A model generated the notes under the pieces. That model was not told the DNA's origin. It worked only from the letters and a program-made list of their open reading frames with translations, and did not search any database. From an uncultured Dorea sp. (GTDB lineage: Bacteria > Bacillota > Clostridia > Lachnospirales > Lachnospiraceae): a stretch of 64,000 bases of DNA. The stretch spans positions 32,652 to 96,651 of the forward strand of contig NZ_CAKRAH010000006.1 of assembly GCF_934294775.1 (NCBI RefSeq), read 5' to 3'. Below are positions 34,139 to 43,365 of this stretch, piece by piece. The position numbers and the translations under genes were made by a program. The stretch's first letter is position 1; every line of letters begins with the position of its first letter.

Positions 34139-35515
34139 TTACATCCAGTATCTTCTCAATAATAGTGCTATAGAATATCCATATATAAATATCTGAAATA
34201 CACTAATGATTACAATCATACTACTTCTCTTTACCTGTTTCACCTGTGGAACTGGCAGGAACATCAATGGAATAAACGGAATAAAATACCTTCCCTGAAG
34301 TCCCCCTATATATGGTATCTGATACAAAGCTTCCCTGATATGATAAGTCTTGTTCAGATTCTCAGCGCCAAATAAGATTACCATAATCGTATGATTTACC
34401 ATCGACAACATAATAAGCAGCGTCATAACCAAAAATGTTCCCCATACGATAACTGCTCCACCTATAGAAAAACTCTTTTTCTTCTCCTTATCCGAATTGA
34501 TAAATGCAAACACAAGAAAAAGTATATACACCGCAATTACAACACTATAGCGCATCGGTGTATCCAGCCATCCAAAATTTCCAACTGTGGAAATTATAAT
34601 ATATTGATGCCACGTTGCAATAGTCTCCTTCAGCAGATACAGACCTCTTCTCGGTTCTGCTACCATACCGTATATAATCTGTATCCATACATTATGTCTG
34701 AACACATATACCCCTGCAACAAATACCACCGTACCTGCTGGAATTATGATTTTTCTCCATTTTACAATAAATGCTTCATTAATCTCCAAACGGCCTATCT
34801 GTATCTTTATTTTTCCAAGTGGCAGTGTCAGACACATAATCGCCAGAAAGAAATATGGTACTTTCAAGTATGTGATAAATCCAAGCATTATAAGCAATGC
34901 TGCCATATTTTTCAGTTCTATCTTCTCACTGCTAAAATCCAGATACATCACATACGAAATGAACAGAAAACAAAGTGGAAGAAGTACTGCATCATATCCA
35001 AGGCTTCCAGCTTGCTGAATCGCCACCGGAGACATCATGATCAGAAACATCACTTCTTTTTTCACCGGCATATACCGCAATACCCTGTAACATATATACA
35101 AATAAAACAATAACGCAAATACTTCTCCAAGCTGTAACACCCAGTATGACGGCAGTCCAATCATCAATCCAAGATAAATACCAACGGTTGCTGGCAAATG
35201 TTTCACAATACTTACCGATATCCCCTTTGGCATCATTTCCGTTCTTGTATATTCCGGACTTTTCGTCATTGCCTTTTTGAATTTCGATTTATTTACTTTT
35301 TCTCCAAACTTAACAAATTGTAGTTCTCCATCATTACTGCCAATCTCTTTTTCTATATTCTCAGACAACTTCTCGTTATGAACCGACTGTGCAATCATAA
35401 GAAGATGCGCCGGTTCATCCGGCGTCTGCCAGGTTGGAATCAGAAATGATATCAGAAGACCTATCACAATCATCACTGTACAGGCCATTTTATCTAGTTT
35501 TAATGACTTATCCAT
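34139..35515 (-). CDS. DUF2142 polytopic membrane protein (possible GT-C)
   Basis: A 458-residue protein with about ten to twelve membrane helices. TWQTPDEPAHLLM after the first helix is the DUF2142 hallmark, and PDEPAH sits where GT-C glycosyltransferases carry their acidic extracellular motif. LQGRYFIPFIP near the end is also typical. Members occur in surface-polysaccharide loci. By comparison with streptococcal GacL, it may transfer a sugar from a polyprenyl-phosphate donor outside the membrane; this is inference. It is tightly placed between the GT8 gene (15 bases) and the 1134-residue GT gene (27 bases). Confidence 0.85.
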   Translation of the reverse strand: MDKSLKLDKMACTVMIVIGLLISFLIPTWQTPDEPAHLLMIAQSVHNEKLSENIEKEIGSNDGELQFVKFGEKVNKSKFKKAMTKSPEYTRTEMMPKGISVSIVKHLPATVGIYLGLMIGLPSYWVLQLGEVFALLFYLYICYRVLRYMPVKKEVMFLIMMSPVAIQQAGSLGYDAVLLPLCFLFISYVMYLDFSSEKIELKNMAALLIMLGFITYLKVPYFFLAIMCLTLPLGKIKIQIGRLEINEAFIVKWRKIIIPAGTVVFVAGVYVFRHNVWIQIIYGMVAEPRRGLYLLKETIATWHQYIIISTVGNFGWLDTPMRYSVVIAVYILFLVFAFINSDKEKKKSFSIGGAVIVWGTFLVMTLLIMLSMVNHTIMVILFGAENLNKTYHIREALYQIPYIGGLQGRYFIPFIPLMFLPVPQVKQVKRSSMIVIISVFQIFIYGYSIALLLRRYWM

Positions 35516-35530
35516 TTTATCTTCCTCTTT

Positions 35531-36505
35531 TTAGCTCTTTTTTCTATGTCTGATAAAGACCGGAATTAATTTATCCATAATTTTAAACCGTAAATATGGG
35601 AACGGCTTCATCATCAAATTAAACAGATTAAATGCTTTAAAATATCTTTCCCAGCCATATTCCAGTTCACTTTCTTTCCATGGCGTCTTATTCCAGTATT
35701 TCATATACTCTTTCGTATATGTATGCTTATTTCCAACTCTCCATGGTCTTTCCTCTCCCAGGAAGTGTATGATCATTGGATTCTTTTTCATAGCTTCATA
35801 TTCCTGATGTGTACAGAATTTTGCAGGACTTGTCATCTTCACCAAAGTCTTATACGGATAGAATCTGTATGTATTGCAGAAATTATAACTTACCGGTATC
35901 TGCAAAATATAGTTCTTCAATGCCCCATTAATCGCACACTGATCATTTGCAAATAATTTTCCATTATGCATCTGATAAAAATCCAGAACCATCTTACCTG
36001 CATTCATCTCTCTCCACTTTTTCATATTGATGAAAAGGACACCCGCATTGTAATACGGTTCATCCGAACGAAGACCAATCGCATGCTTTCTCTCTTCATT
36101 TGCAGTTGGTTCAATCGCTGCCCCCAATACATAATCACTGAGATCTGTCTGCCACAATTTATGAAGATTTCCTCTTACCATCGTATCTCCATCCAGATAC
36201 AAAACCTTTTCTACCGTTTCTGGAAGGAGGCGGTCAAAGACAAGCCTTGCCAGTACAATATCGTTCCAACTGCTTGTATCGAATTCAAACTCTATATAAT
36301 TCTTTACATCACCAAGCTCTATAATGGAAATTTTTTGTCCATAGCTCTCTACATAACTTTCAAGCCTTGCTTTATTTCCTTTACTGATTCCCTTTGAAAC
36401 TACATAAAATATAATCTCTTCTTTTTTATTATTCTCACATACAGAACAGATACAGGTCACAAGCTGCGGCACAAACTTGTTATCCACCGTATATACAATA
36501 TTCAT
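35531..36505 (-). CDS. Glycosyltransferase family 8
   Basis: A 324-residue retaining transferase of the LgtC/GspA kind. It opens MNIVYTVDNKFVPQL and has a YLDGDTMVRG DxD site near residue 100. NAGVLFINMKKWRE and NDQCAING occur in the middle, and HFLGEERPW late; these match the family order. GT8 enzymes usually use UDP-glucose or UDP-galactose and form alpha links, so this is a candidate for adding a glucose or galactose side residue. The C-terminus is basic and amphipathic, suggesting membrane contact. It lies between two other glycan genes with 12-15 base gaps. Confidence 0.94.
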   Translation of the reverse strand: MNIVYTVDNKFVPQLVTCICSVCENNKKEEIIFYVVSKGISKGNKARLESYVESYGQKISIIELGDVKNYIEFEFDTSSWNDIVLARLVFDRLLPETVEKVLYLDGDTMVRGNLHKLWQTDLSDYVLGAAIEPTANEERKHAIGLRSDEPYYNAGVLFINMKKWREMNAGKMVLDFYQMHNGKLFANDQCAINGALKNYILQIPVSYNFCNTYRFYPYKTLVKMTSPAKFCTHQEYEAMKKNPMIIHFLGEERPWRVGNKHTYTKEYMKYWNKTPWKESELEYGWERYFKAFNLFNLMMKPFPYLRFKIMDKLIPVFIRHRKKS

Positions 36506-36517
36506 ATCCTATCTCCC

Positions 36518-37444
36518 TTAACATTTTCCAATCAAAAACAATACTCTAAGTGCAGCTTCCCCTCCCAGTGTCGGACGCAGCCGCTTTCTATAAAAAACCT
36601 TTTTCAGACGAATACCCATTGTCTTTTTATTATTTGCAAATATCTGTAACGTCTTCTTTTCCTGTTCTTTTACATTTTTATAATATTCCTTAGTAAAACA
36701 GCACAGACTCCGCTTCCATTTTATCATTTCATCTCCAAGAATTTCTTTTTCAAGCCATCTTTTTACTGATGCCGCAACACTTGCATTTGCAGATGTCACC
36801 GCACTACTGTGCCGTCTGTATTTTGCAAGTATCTGCTTTTCTGGAATAATCATTCCCATAGATGTTGCAATCCACTGACACCAGATATCGTGTGCAAGCC
36901 CTTTTCCAAAGATATAGTCTATATCCAAAGTCTGAATGAGTGCTCTGTTTACAACCTGTGTAAATCCCGGTGCAAATGTATAATACATTCCTTTTTCAAA
37001 ACTTAGCTGTCCGTCGTAGTTGTCCCCTTTTCTTATGAACTTCATATTCTGATCATAATAATCAAATGCACAATATGTCATTGCCGGTTTTCCTTCCGGA
37101 ACTTTTTCCAGACTTTTTACCGCCAGCTCAATTTTTCTCGGATCCCACCAGTCATCCTGATCACCAAAAGAATAATAATCTGCATCATCTGCGCTCCTCA
37201 CCAGTTCCCAAAAGCAATCCGGATATCCAAGATTCTTCCCATTGGAATCTACTTTTATAAAACGTATTCCTTCATATTCCTTCGCACAATATTCATCTAT
37301 AATCTGTATTGTGTTATCTGTTGATCCATCATCTCTGATATAAATATCAATATTTTTATATGTCTGCGCCAGAATACTGTCAAGCTGACATCTTAAATAT
37401 TTTTCTCCATTATATGTCGGCATCAGTATATTTACTTTTTTCAT
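36518..37444 (-). CDS. Glycosyltransferase family 2 (RgpB/rhamnosyltransferase-like)
   Basis: A 308-residue GT2. VNILMPTYNGEKYL, DDGSTDNT, SFGDQDDWW as DxD equivalent and a GLAHDIWCQW base region are visible. The sequence type matches alpha-L-rhamnosyltransferases such as RgpB of streptococci, which build the rhamnan backbone. The start at 37444 is supported by AAGGAG 9 bases before the ATG. A longer frame would overlap the flippase gene by 60 bases. It is the second gene of the operon that begins with the Wzx-like flippase. Confidence 0.9.
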   Translation of the reverse strand: MKKVNILMPTYNGEKYLRCQLDSILAQTYKNIDIYIRDDGSTDNTIQIIDEYCAKEYEGIRFIKVDSNGKNLGYPDCFWELVRSADDADYYSFGDQDDWWDPRKIELAVKSLEKVPEGKPAMTYCAFDYYDQNMKFIRKGDNYDGQLSFEKGMYYTFAPGFTQVVNRALIQTLDIDYIFGKGLAHDIWCQWIATSMGMIIPEKQILAKYRRHSSAVTSANASVAASVKRWLEKEILGDEMIKWKRSLCCFTKEYYKNVKEQEKKTLQIFANNKKTMGIRLKKVFYRKRLRPTLGGEAALRVLFLIGKC

Positions 37445-37466
37445 TCCAAGACTCTCCTTATATTTT

Positions 37467-38693
37467 CTAACAGCCTTTTGCCATCTTCCTATATTCGATT
37501 GCATAATATATCCAATACAACAGTCCATGAAGCATCATCGTAACCACGTATCCTGCCGTTGCCCCGTGAATTCCCCATACAGATATCAGAGCGTAACATA
37601 CAATGACGCCTGCAACAGAATCTGCCAGATAAATTGCCAGCTGCATATTATTTTTTCTCATGGTGATGAGTGCCGTTGAATATACACCAGCAACTGCATA
37701 TAAAATTGCCCCAAAAATAATACACAACAGATCAAGCTTATACGCCTTCAGATCAATTGCATATACCAGACTTAAAACCGGAATTCCAAGTAACGCAGCA
37801 CCAATCTCTACAATCACACCTAGCGCCAGCAGGATCATAACAATTTTATTTATAATTTTTTTAAATTTTCCATAATTTTTCAAATTATAACATTCCACGA
37901 TCTCCGTTAGCATCGGCGCAAGAATATACTGTCCACACAGACTCATAACCGTTCCCGGCATTACTATGATTCCAAAAATGGTCTGAAAGGAATCTGATAA
38001 GAGTACATCGATTACATATTTCGGTATATTTACAATGTACACTGCCAAAAACGAAAAAGCAAACACGGAAAAACCGGTTTTAAACAATCTCAATACTCTA
38101 TCCTTTTGTACCGTTCCATTCTGAATATATCCAAAAGATTTCCTGATATCGTAAAAAATTACAAAAACCAGGCTGTTCAGTGTCAGTATAACACATGCAA
38201 TCACTATATTATGCGTCAGGTAATCACTGATTCCAAATAAAACGATACCTACAATTGATTTAAAGAATAATGATTTTCCCACAATATGTAACTCATTGTG
38301 TTTCTGAAGATATGCATAGAGTGTCTCATCAAACGCTTCCAGACATTTATACAGACATAAAATAATAATGATTAGGTTCTTTTCCATGGAATATCCACGT
38401 ATAACCACAAAAAGAACACACAAAATCATCATCATTGCACATGTTATGCATTTGTGTGTCAGATATTCTTTGTCATTTAATTCTTCTTTTGTATCCGAAA
38501 CCTGAAATGTTCTTCCAGAATAAATTCCTACTATAAACAACAAACACGCTACAGAAAACGCAAAACTAAATATTCCTGCAATATCTACCCCGTTGATCCG
38601 GTTAATAATGATCAGAAAGAATAGTGAGTTAAATGAATTAAATGTAATTCCTATCGTATTCCATATCGTATTTTTTCTTAAATTATTTTCCAT
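37467..38693 (-). CDS. Wzx-like polysaccharide flippase
   Basis: A 408-residue MATE/PST-type membrane protein with about 12 helices. The N-terminus NTIWNTIGITFNSFNSLFFL is typical of polysaccharide flippases in Gram-positive loci. Wzx proteins turn lipid-linked sugars to the outer face. As the locus also has a Wzm/Wzt exporter, this one may move a small polyprenyl-linked side-chain sugar rather than the main chain (compare GacK). An in-frame stop lies two codons before the ATG, which fixes the start. The only SD-like AAGGAG is 19 bases up, so initiation may be weak. Confidence 0.88.
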   Translation of the reverse strand: MENNLRKNTIWNTIGITFNSFNSLFFLIIINRINGVDIAGIFSFAFSVACLLFIVGIYSGRTFQVSDTKEELNDKEYLTHKCITCAMMMILCVLFVVIRGYSMEKNLIIIILCLYKCLEAFDETLYAYLQKHNELHIVGKSLFFKSIVGIVLFGISDYLTHNIVIACVILTLNSLVFVIFYDIRKSFGYIQNGTVQKDRVLRLFKTGFSVFAFSFLAVYIVNIPKYVIDVLLSDSFQTIFGIIVMPGTVMSLCGQYILAPMLTEIVECYNLKNYGKFKKIINKIVMILLALGVIVEIGAALLGIPVLSLVYAIDLKAYKLDLLCIIFGAILYAVAGVYSTALITMRKNNMQLAIYLADSVAGVIVCYALISVWGIHGATAGYVVTMMLHGLLYWIYYAIEYRKMAKGC

Positions 38694-38737
38694 TATCTAT
38701 TTTTGTGTCGTTCTCCTTTTTCTTATTACTCCACAAA

Positions 38738-38766
38738 ATAATACTACATCTTCCGTTCTTTTTCAA
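38738..38766 (-). promoter_or_regulatory. Promoter for the flippase/GT operon
   Basis: On the minus strand the -35 TTGAAA (38761-38766), a 17-base spacer and the -10 TATTAT (38738-38743) stand upstream of the flippase gene. Confidence 0.65.
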
Positions 38767-38820
38767 TACCCGCATTTCCAATGCGCTTAATGCAGCAAAA
38801 TATCCTTCCGCATCACACAA

Positions 38821-38848
38821 AAGACCGACAGCTTTTGCTGCCAGTCTT
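38821..38848 (-). terminator. Terminator after the L,D-transpeptidase gene
   Basis: A 12-pair stem (two G-U pairs in the RNA) with a TTTT-derived loop (38821-38832 with 38837-38848), flanked by T-rich ends. It closes the operon that starts at 44864. Confidence 0.8.
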
Positions 38849-38867
38849 TTTGAATTTTCTGTCTTTA

Positions 38868-41099
38868 TTAATGATATACTACAACTGTTGATCCAGATGG
38901 AATTGTATCATAAATCCATTTTGCATTCTGAATTTCCAGACGTACACATCCATGTGATAATGCCATTCCGACTCTTCCATCCATCAGTGTTCCATCTTTA
39001 TGGTATAACACAGAGTGGAACAGATAATTTCCATAGAACTGTGTCCACCAGTAGCATCTGGCAGATCCAGAATCAAAATAATATCCTCTGCTCTGTACTT
39101 TAAATGTGCCCTCTACAGTCGGTGTAGAGGCCGCTCCGTCACCACAGTACCATTTCCTAATCTGTTTCCAGTTTCCTCTATAACCCTGGAAAATGTATAC
39201 TTTGTGCCTGCTTCTGTTTACCATCAGAAGATATGGAGTAGAGCTCGAATACAGATTCGCTCTTAATTCCATCTCAGTAAATTTCTTTTCTCTGTAGTGA
39301 TCATTTGTGTTTCCAGGCGCTGCAGTGTTCTTTGGCACTACTACTATCTGAATTGCTTCCATTCCATATGAGAAACCTGTTGTTCCAGCCATTTCGCCAT
39401 TCTTAGCCCAGCCAAGCCAGCCGAAATTTGATACATGGGCTCGGTAATAAATATCACAGTATTTCTGCATTTCACCAGTAAGTCGTATTTGAAGAGCTTC
39501 CATTTTTTTGCCCTGACCTGTTGTTCCTGCAATTTCATTATTTCTTACCCAATTTTGCCAGCCAATATCACTCACATGGGCTCGGTATTCAATACCACCA
39601 TCATAATAATTAATCCCCGATTCGCCAACTGCACTTGCATCCGGAAGCATCATCTGCAGCGCTTCCATATTTCTTCCCTGACCTGTTGTTCCTGCTACTT
39701 CTCCAGTCGAAACATAACTCTGCCATCCAATATTACTTACATGGGCAGAATAGCTAATTTTGTGAATCAAACTTTCTGAAAGATAAGCTCTTCCGCTTGT
39801 ATCCGGTTTATCCGTACTATCCTTTCTCACTAATTTAATCTGAATCGCTTCTATCGGAAGACCATACCCTACAGAGCCAGCTATTTTTCCATTACACGTC
39901 CATGCAAGCCAACCATAATCCGAGATATGCACTCTATAATATATATCATATACATCATCAATACGTATACCGTCTGGCGAATCTCCATTAAGGACCTTTA
40001 TTCGTATTGCTTCCATCGCTTTGCCTTCTCCAGTCGTTCCTGCCATTGCTCCATCCATCACTTCATCCTGCCAGCCAATATTTGCCACATGCGCTTCATA
40101 AAGAACAGATGCATCTCTAGCTTCCCATTCATCAGATAATTTAATATTTAATGCCTCTACCGCCTTACTCTGTCCGGTCGTTCCTGCTTCCGCCCCATCT
40201 GCAACTTTCTTTTGCCAACCAATATCGCTCACATGTGTCTGATAGATTACCTCTCCCATATTGCCTTCTGTCAATGAAGCTTTTGCATCCTGCACCGGTT
40301 TATCTATAGCATCTTTTGCATAAATTCTTACCTGAATTGCTTTGACTCCGTAAGAAAATCCAACACTTCCTGCTAATTCACCATTCTTTGCCCAGCCAAA
40401 CCAGCCTTTTTTCTCTGAGCAAACTCGATAGTACACATCATACTTTTCCTCAAACTGTCCTGTCAGTCTGATTTTCAGTGCTTCAATTGCTTTGCTCTGT
40501 CCGGTCGTTCCTGCCATCTGTCCATCAGTTACTTCATCCTGCCAGCCAATGTCGCTTACATGCGCCTGGTAGATAATGGATCCATCTAATTTTGTTGTTT
40601 CTTCCTGCGGAACCTGAATACGGATTGCTTCCATATGATTCTTTCCTGCATCATCTCCTGCTGTTTCTCCATTTGTTCTAACGTCAATCCAGCCAAGATT
40701 CTGCATATGTACTTCATACTGAACATCCAGAACCTTTTCTTCTGCAGGCTCTTCCGTATTCGAATCATCGACATCCTGAGATTCATCGGTATCATCCTTC
40801 TTGCTTTCTTCCTGCGAAGAATCTTTGTCCGGATTTTCTGCATTCACATCTTTGTCCTCTACATCCGTCTGTTCAGACTCCCCTTTCTTTCCAGAATTCT
40901 CTTCTGCCTTTGATACATCCTTATCTTCCTCAATGTTCTCTATAGTACCATTGTTCTCAATCTCTATGTTATTTTCTGATTGATTGTCTTGTGTATGAAC
41001 TGTTCCAACTGCCTCATCCGCATAGATCAGTGCAGGACTGGTGATTCCAACTGTTGCTGCCATAATAAGTGCTGCTATTTTCTTAACTATCTTCTTCAT
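38868..41099 (-). CDS. Secreted L,D-transpeptidase with nine ChW repeats
   Basis: 743 residues. A signal peptide (1-~28), a long acidic Asp/Glu/Ser linker (to ~120), nine ChW repeats (~125-600) and a C-terminal YkuD domain (~611-743) with YIFQGYRG, FHSVLYHKDG and the active-site SHGCVR. The family cross-links peptidoglycan (3-3) or ties proteins to it. In this one the ChW array is larger than in the other three ChW proteins of the locus. ATG at 41099 has GAGG 7 bases upstream and is preferred to ATG 41105, which abuts the SD. The start is 12 bases after the GH25 gene, so the two wall enzymes are cotranscribed. Confidence 0.93.
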   Translation of the reverse strand: MKKIVKKIAALIMAATVGITSPALIYADEAVGTVHTQDNQSENNIEIENNGTIENIEEDKDVSKAEENSGKKGESEQTDVEDKDVNAENPDKDSSQEESKKDDTDESQDVDDSNTEEPAEEKVLDVQYEVHMQNLGWIDVRTNGETAGDDAGKNHMEAIRIQVPQEETTKLDGSIIYQAHVSDIGWQDEVTDGQMAGTTGQSKAIEALKIRLTGQFEEKYDVYYRVCSEKKGWFGWAKNGELAGSVGFSYGVKAIQVRIYAKDAIDKPVQDAKASLTEGNMGEVIYQTHVSDIGWQKKVADGAEAGTTGQSKAVEALNIKLSDEWEARDASVLYEAHVANIGWQDEVMDGAMAGTTGEGKAMEAIRIKVLNGDSPDGIRIDDVYDIYYRVHISDYGWLAWTCNGKIAGSVGYGLPIEAIQIKLVRKDSTDKPDTSGRAYLSESLIHKISYSAHVSNIGWQSYVSTGEVAGTTGQGRNMEALQMMLPDASAVGESGINYYDGGIEYRAHVSDIGWQNWVRNNEIAGTTGQGKKMEALQIRLTGEMQKYCDIYYRAHVSNFGWLGWAKNGEMAGTTGFSYGMEAIQIVVVPKNTAAPGNTNDHYREKKFTEMELRANLYSSSTPYLLMVNRSRHKVYIFQGYRGNWKQIRKWYCGDGAASTPTVEGTFKVQSRGYYFDSGSARCYWWTQFYGNYLFHSVLYHKDGTLMDGRVGMALSHGCVRLEIQNAKWIYDTIPSGSTVVVYH
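39306..40727 (-). repeat. ChW repeat array (9 units, three triplets) of the L,D-transpeptidase
   Basis: Nine ChW units in three blocks of three. Units 3, 6 and 9 start (Y/C)D(V/I)YYR and have a GWxxWxxNGxxAG core without the IGWQ seen in most others. Loosely conserved linkers separate the blocks. Boundaries are approximate. Confidence 0.82.
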
Positions 41100-41111
41100 A
41101 TTCATCCCTCA

Positions 41112-42998
41112 CTATTTTACATAAAACGAGTTCTGCGTACTACCTGAAAATGTATCTCCCTTTTCTATCAGTTCAATCTGAATTGCTTCCATCTGTTTAC
41201 CATATCCTTCACTTCCGGCATTCTCTCCGTTCTTTGCCCAGCCAAGCCAGCCAAAATCTGCCACATGTACGCGATAGTAAATATCATACTTATTGGCCAT
41301 TCCCCCCGTTAGTCTTACACTAATCGCTTCCATCTGTTTGCCTTTTCCCGTTGTTCCACCAATTGTATTTTCAGATACATACTTCTGCCAGCCGATATCC
41401 GCTACATGTACACGATATTCTACACTTCCAGTGCACTCTTTACTGTTCAGAGCAATCTTGATTGCTTCCATCTGTTTGCCAAGTCCCGTAGTTCCTGACA
41501 CATTTCCCTCTGCAACATACTTTTGCCAGCCAATATCCGCTACATGTGCCTGATATGTAACACTTGTAATTTTCTTTTTAAAAGCATTTTCTGTCTCTCC
41601 CGGCGCTGTATTTCCTTTTTCAACCAATTGCACCTGGAATGCTTCTACCTGTTTATCATATCCTTCACTTCCGGCATTCTCTCCATTTTTCGCCCAGCCA
41701 AGCCAGCCAAAATCTGCCGCATGTACACGATAGTAAATATCGTATTTATCAGCCATTTCTCCAGTAAGTTTTACACTGATAGCTTCTATCTGCTTATTTT
41801 TTCCTATTGTTCCGGCAATTGCGCTTTCTGATACATAATCCTGCCAGCCGATATCCGCTACATGTGCACGATATTCAATACTTCCCGAGACATCCTGGTT
41901 CTGAAGATTTATCTTAAATGCTTCTATTCGTTTACTCTGACCTGTAGTTCCTGCGCTTGTACCATTTTCCACCTTATTCTGCCAACCGTTATCCTGAAGG
42001 TACGCCTGATATCCTACACCAAAATTCTCGCTTACATCTGATCCATGATCTGCCGGTGAGCCGATCAGATAATTTATATCCACATTACCGGAGATTCCTG
42101 ACACAGCACCATTTTCCGAATACTGCCACAATGCAAAGTCTCCATTATAATTACACTTTGACGCTGACCATGAAGCAATCCAGCGATACCAGTTTCCAAA
42201 GCATGTATCCGTCAGTTTTGTATTCCACCAGCTTAATGATGCATATACTCCAACTGGATATCCTGCGTTCTGGATCTTATTACAAAATGTTTTTGCAATT
42301 GCCGTCAGATCACTTTTTTCTGTAGAGGTATCCTCCATATCAAAATACACTGGATAAGAAAGTTTATGCCCTTTTATCAGACGAAGTACGTGATCCGCCT
42401 CACTGGATGCCTTTGTCGTATTGGTTGCATAAGAATAAATGTATACGCCATACGGAATTCCTAATTTTTCACAAGCTTCTACATTACGCAGCCACTTCTT
42501 GTCATCCTGACTTGTCTGATCCTGTCCGTATCCACAGCGAAGAATTACAAAATCTACATCAGATGCTTTTACTTTTTCCCAGTCAATGTCTCCATTATGT
42601 TCTGACACATCAATGCCTTTTCTGGTGATATTTTCCTGTGTGATCGACGACTGTGTTACTATACTCCTTTTACTTCTGACACTTCCAAGTACTTCTCCAT
42701 CCGAATATCTAAAACTGTTCGCATGATCACCTTCTTCTGGATTCTCTTCCTGTGCTGTTTCCTGCTGTGCTGTTTCCTGCTGTTCTGCAGATTCTTCTAT
42801 CGCCTTCTGAGTATCAGTGCCGGAATTTTCTTCTGTCTCTGGCGAAGCTTCTTCTGACTGCCCGTCAGCAGCATTTTCCTCTGTCGTGTCTTCTACACTT
42901 GTTTCTACTTGTTCTTCTGCAGTGACATTTACGTGATTCAATCCTACACTAGTCGTTACCATTGCTGCGATCAGAAACATTGTCACTAATTTTTTCAA
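41112..42998 (-). CDS. Secreted GH25 lysozyme with six ChW repeats
   Basis: 628 residues. A signal peptide (1-~27), an acidic linker (to ~120), a GH25 muramidase domain (~126-312) and six ChW repeats (~328-615). GIDVSEHNGDIDW, FVILRCGYG and YFDMEDTS hold the family's catalytic Asp/Glu, and WQYSENG and NVDIN close the domain. It cleaves the MurNAc-GlcNAc bond of peptidoglycan. Translation starts at TTG (42998) with GGAGGGG 7 bases before it. That site lies inside the DUF2304 gene, so the genes overlap by 50 bases in different frames. It heads the two-gene wall-enzyme pair with the L,D-transpeptidase. Confidence 0.94.
   Translation of the reverse strand: MKKLVTMFLIAAMVTTSVGLNHVNVTAEEQVETSVEDTTEENAADGQSEEASPETEENSGTDTQKAIEESAEQQETAQQETAQEENPEEGDHANSFRYSDGEVLGSVRSKRSIVTQSSITQENITRKGIDVSEHNGDIDWEKVKASDVDFVILRCGYGQDQTSQDDKKWLRNVEACEKLGIPYGVYIYSYATNTTKASSEADHVLRLIKGHKLSYPVYFDMEDTSTEKSDLTAIAKTFCNKIQNAGYPVGVYASLSWWNTKLTDTCFGNWYRWIASWSASKCNYNGDFALWQYSENGAVSGISGNVDINYLIGSPADHGSDVSENFGVGYQAYLQDNGWQNKVENGTSAGTTGQSKRIEAFKINLQNQDVSGSIEYRAHVADIGWQDYVSESAIAGTIGKNKQIEAISVKLTGEMADKYDIYYRVHAADFGWLGWAKNGENAGSEGYDKQVEAFQVQLVEKGNTAPGETENAFKKKITSVTYQAHVADIGWQKYVAEGNVSGTTGLGKQMEAIKIALNSKECTGSVEYRVHVADIGWQKYVSENTIGGTTGKGKQMEAISVRLTGGMANKYDIYYRVHVADFGWLGWAKNGENAGSEGYGKQMEAIQIELIEKGDTFSGSTQNSFYVK
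41154..42017 (-). repeat. ChW repeat array (6 units, two triplets) of the GH25 protein
   Basis: Six ChW units. The first unit has the variant LQDNGW core, the third and sixth begin YDIYYRVH, and the two triplets are very alike in DNA, suggesting duplication of a three-unit block. Boundaries are approximate. Confidence 0.82.
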
Positions 42999-43356
42999 CA
43001 GTTATCCCCTCCTTTTTCCATTCCTCTTCTCGTTTCATATACAAAGCCATCTCCTGTGTAAGATCATTGATCCTGTTAGACATCCTGGATACAGCGATTG
43101 TTAATCCAAATATAATCGCCAGTGAGAAACAAAATCCCAGGAAGAACAACATGTTAGACGGCAATGCTATCCCCATCAATTTTGACAGATGTGCCATTAA
43201 CCCCGGGAAAAGATCCAGAAACAGCACAACCACTCCTACACCAAGCCATGTCAGTGCATAGCGAAGCTCCAGTGCCTTCCTTCGTATCATATTCACTATT
43301 ACACATAAGGCCAGCACAATTACAATTGCTACAATTATCTGAATACGTGAGTTCAT
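42949..43356 (-). CDS. DUF2304 small membrane protein (GacJ-like)
   Basis: 135 residues with three membrane helices (about 4-21, 32-52, 70-92) and a charged cytoplasmic tail. LRYALTWLGVG and the mid-protein FPG segment fit DUF2304. In streptococci the DUF2304 protein GacJ binds and activates the polyprenyl-phosphate GlcNAc transferase GacI. Here the gene directly follows a DPM-like GT2 (stop at 43366), the same pairing. ATG at 43356 has AGGTGG 5 bases before it; an in-frame GTG three codons earlier is the alternative. The 3' end overlaps the GH25 gene by 50 bases. Confidence 0.88.
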   Translation of the reverse strand: MNSRIQIIVAIVIVLALCVIVNMIRRKALELRYALTWLGVGVVVLFLDLFPGLMAHLSKLMGIALPSNMLFFLGFCFSLAIIFGLTIAVSRMSNRINDLTQEMALYMKREEEWKKEGITVEKISDNVSDRSNGND

Positions 43357-43365
43357 CTTTTCCAC

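Noticed and set aside
42949..43356. Possible frameshift at the DUF2304/GH25 junction
   Set aside because: Both proteins have complete domains, and the TTG with GGAGGGG gives a proper start, so an overlap explains it.
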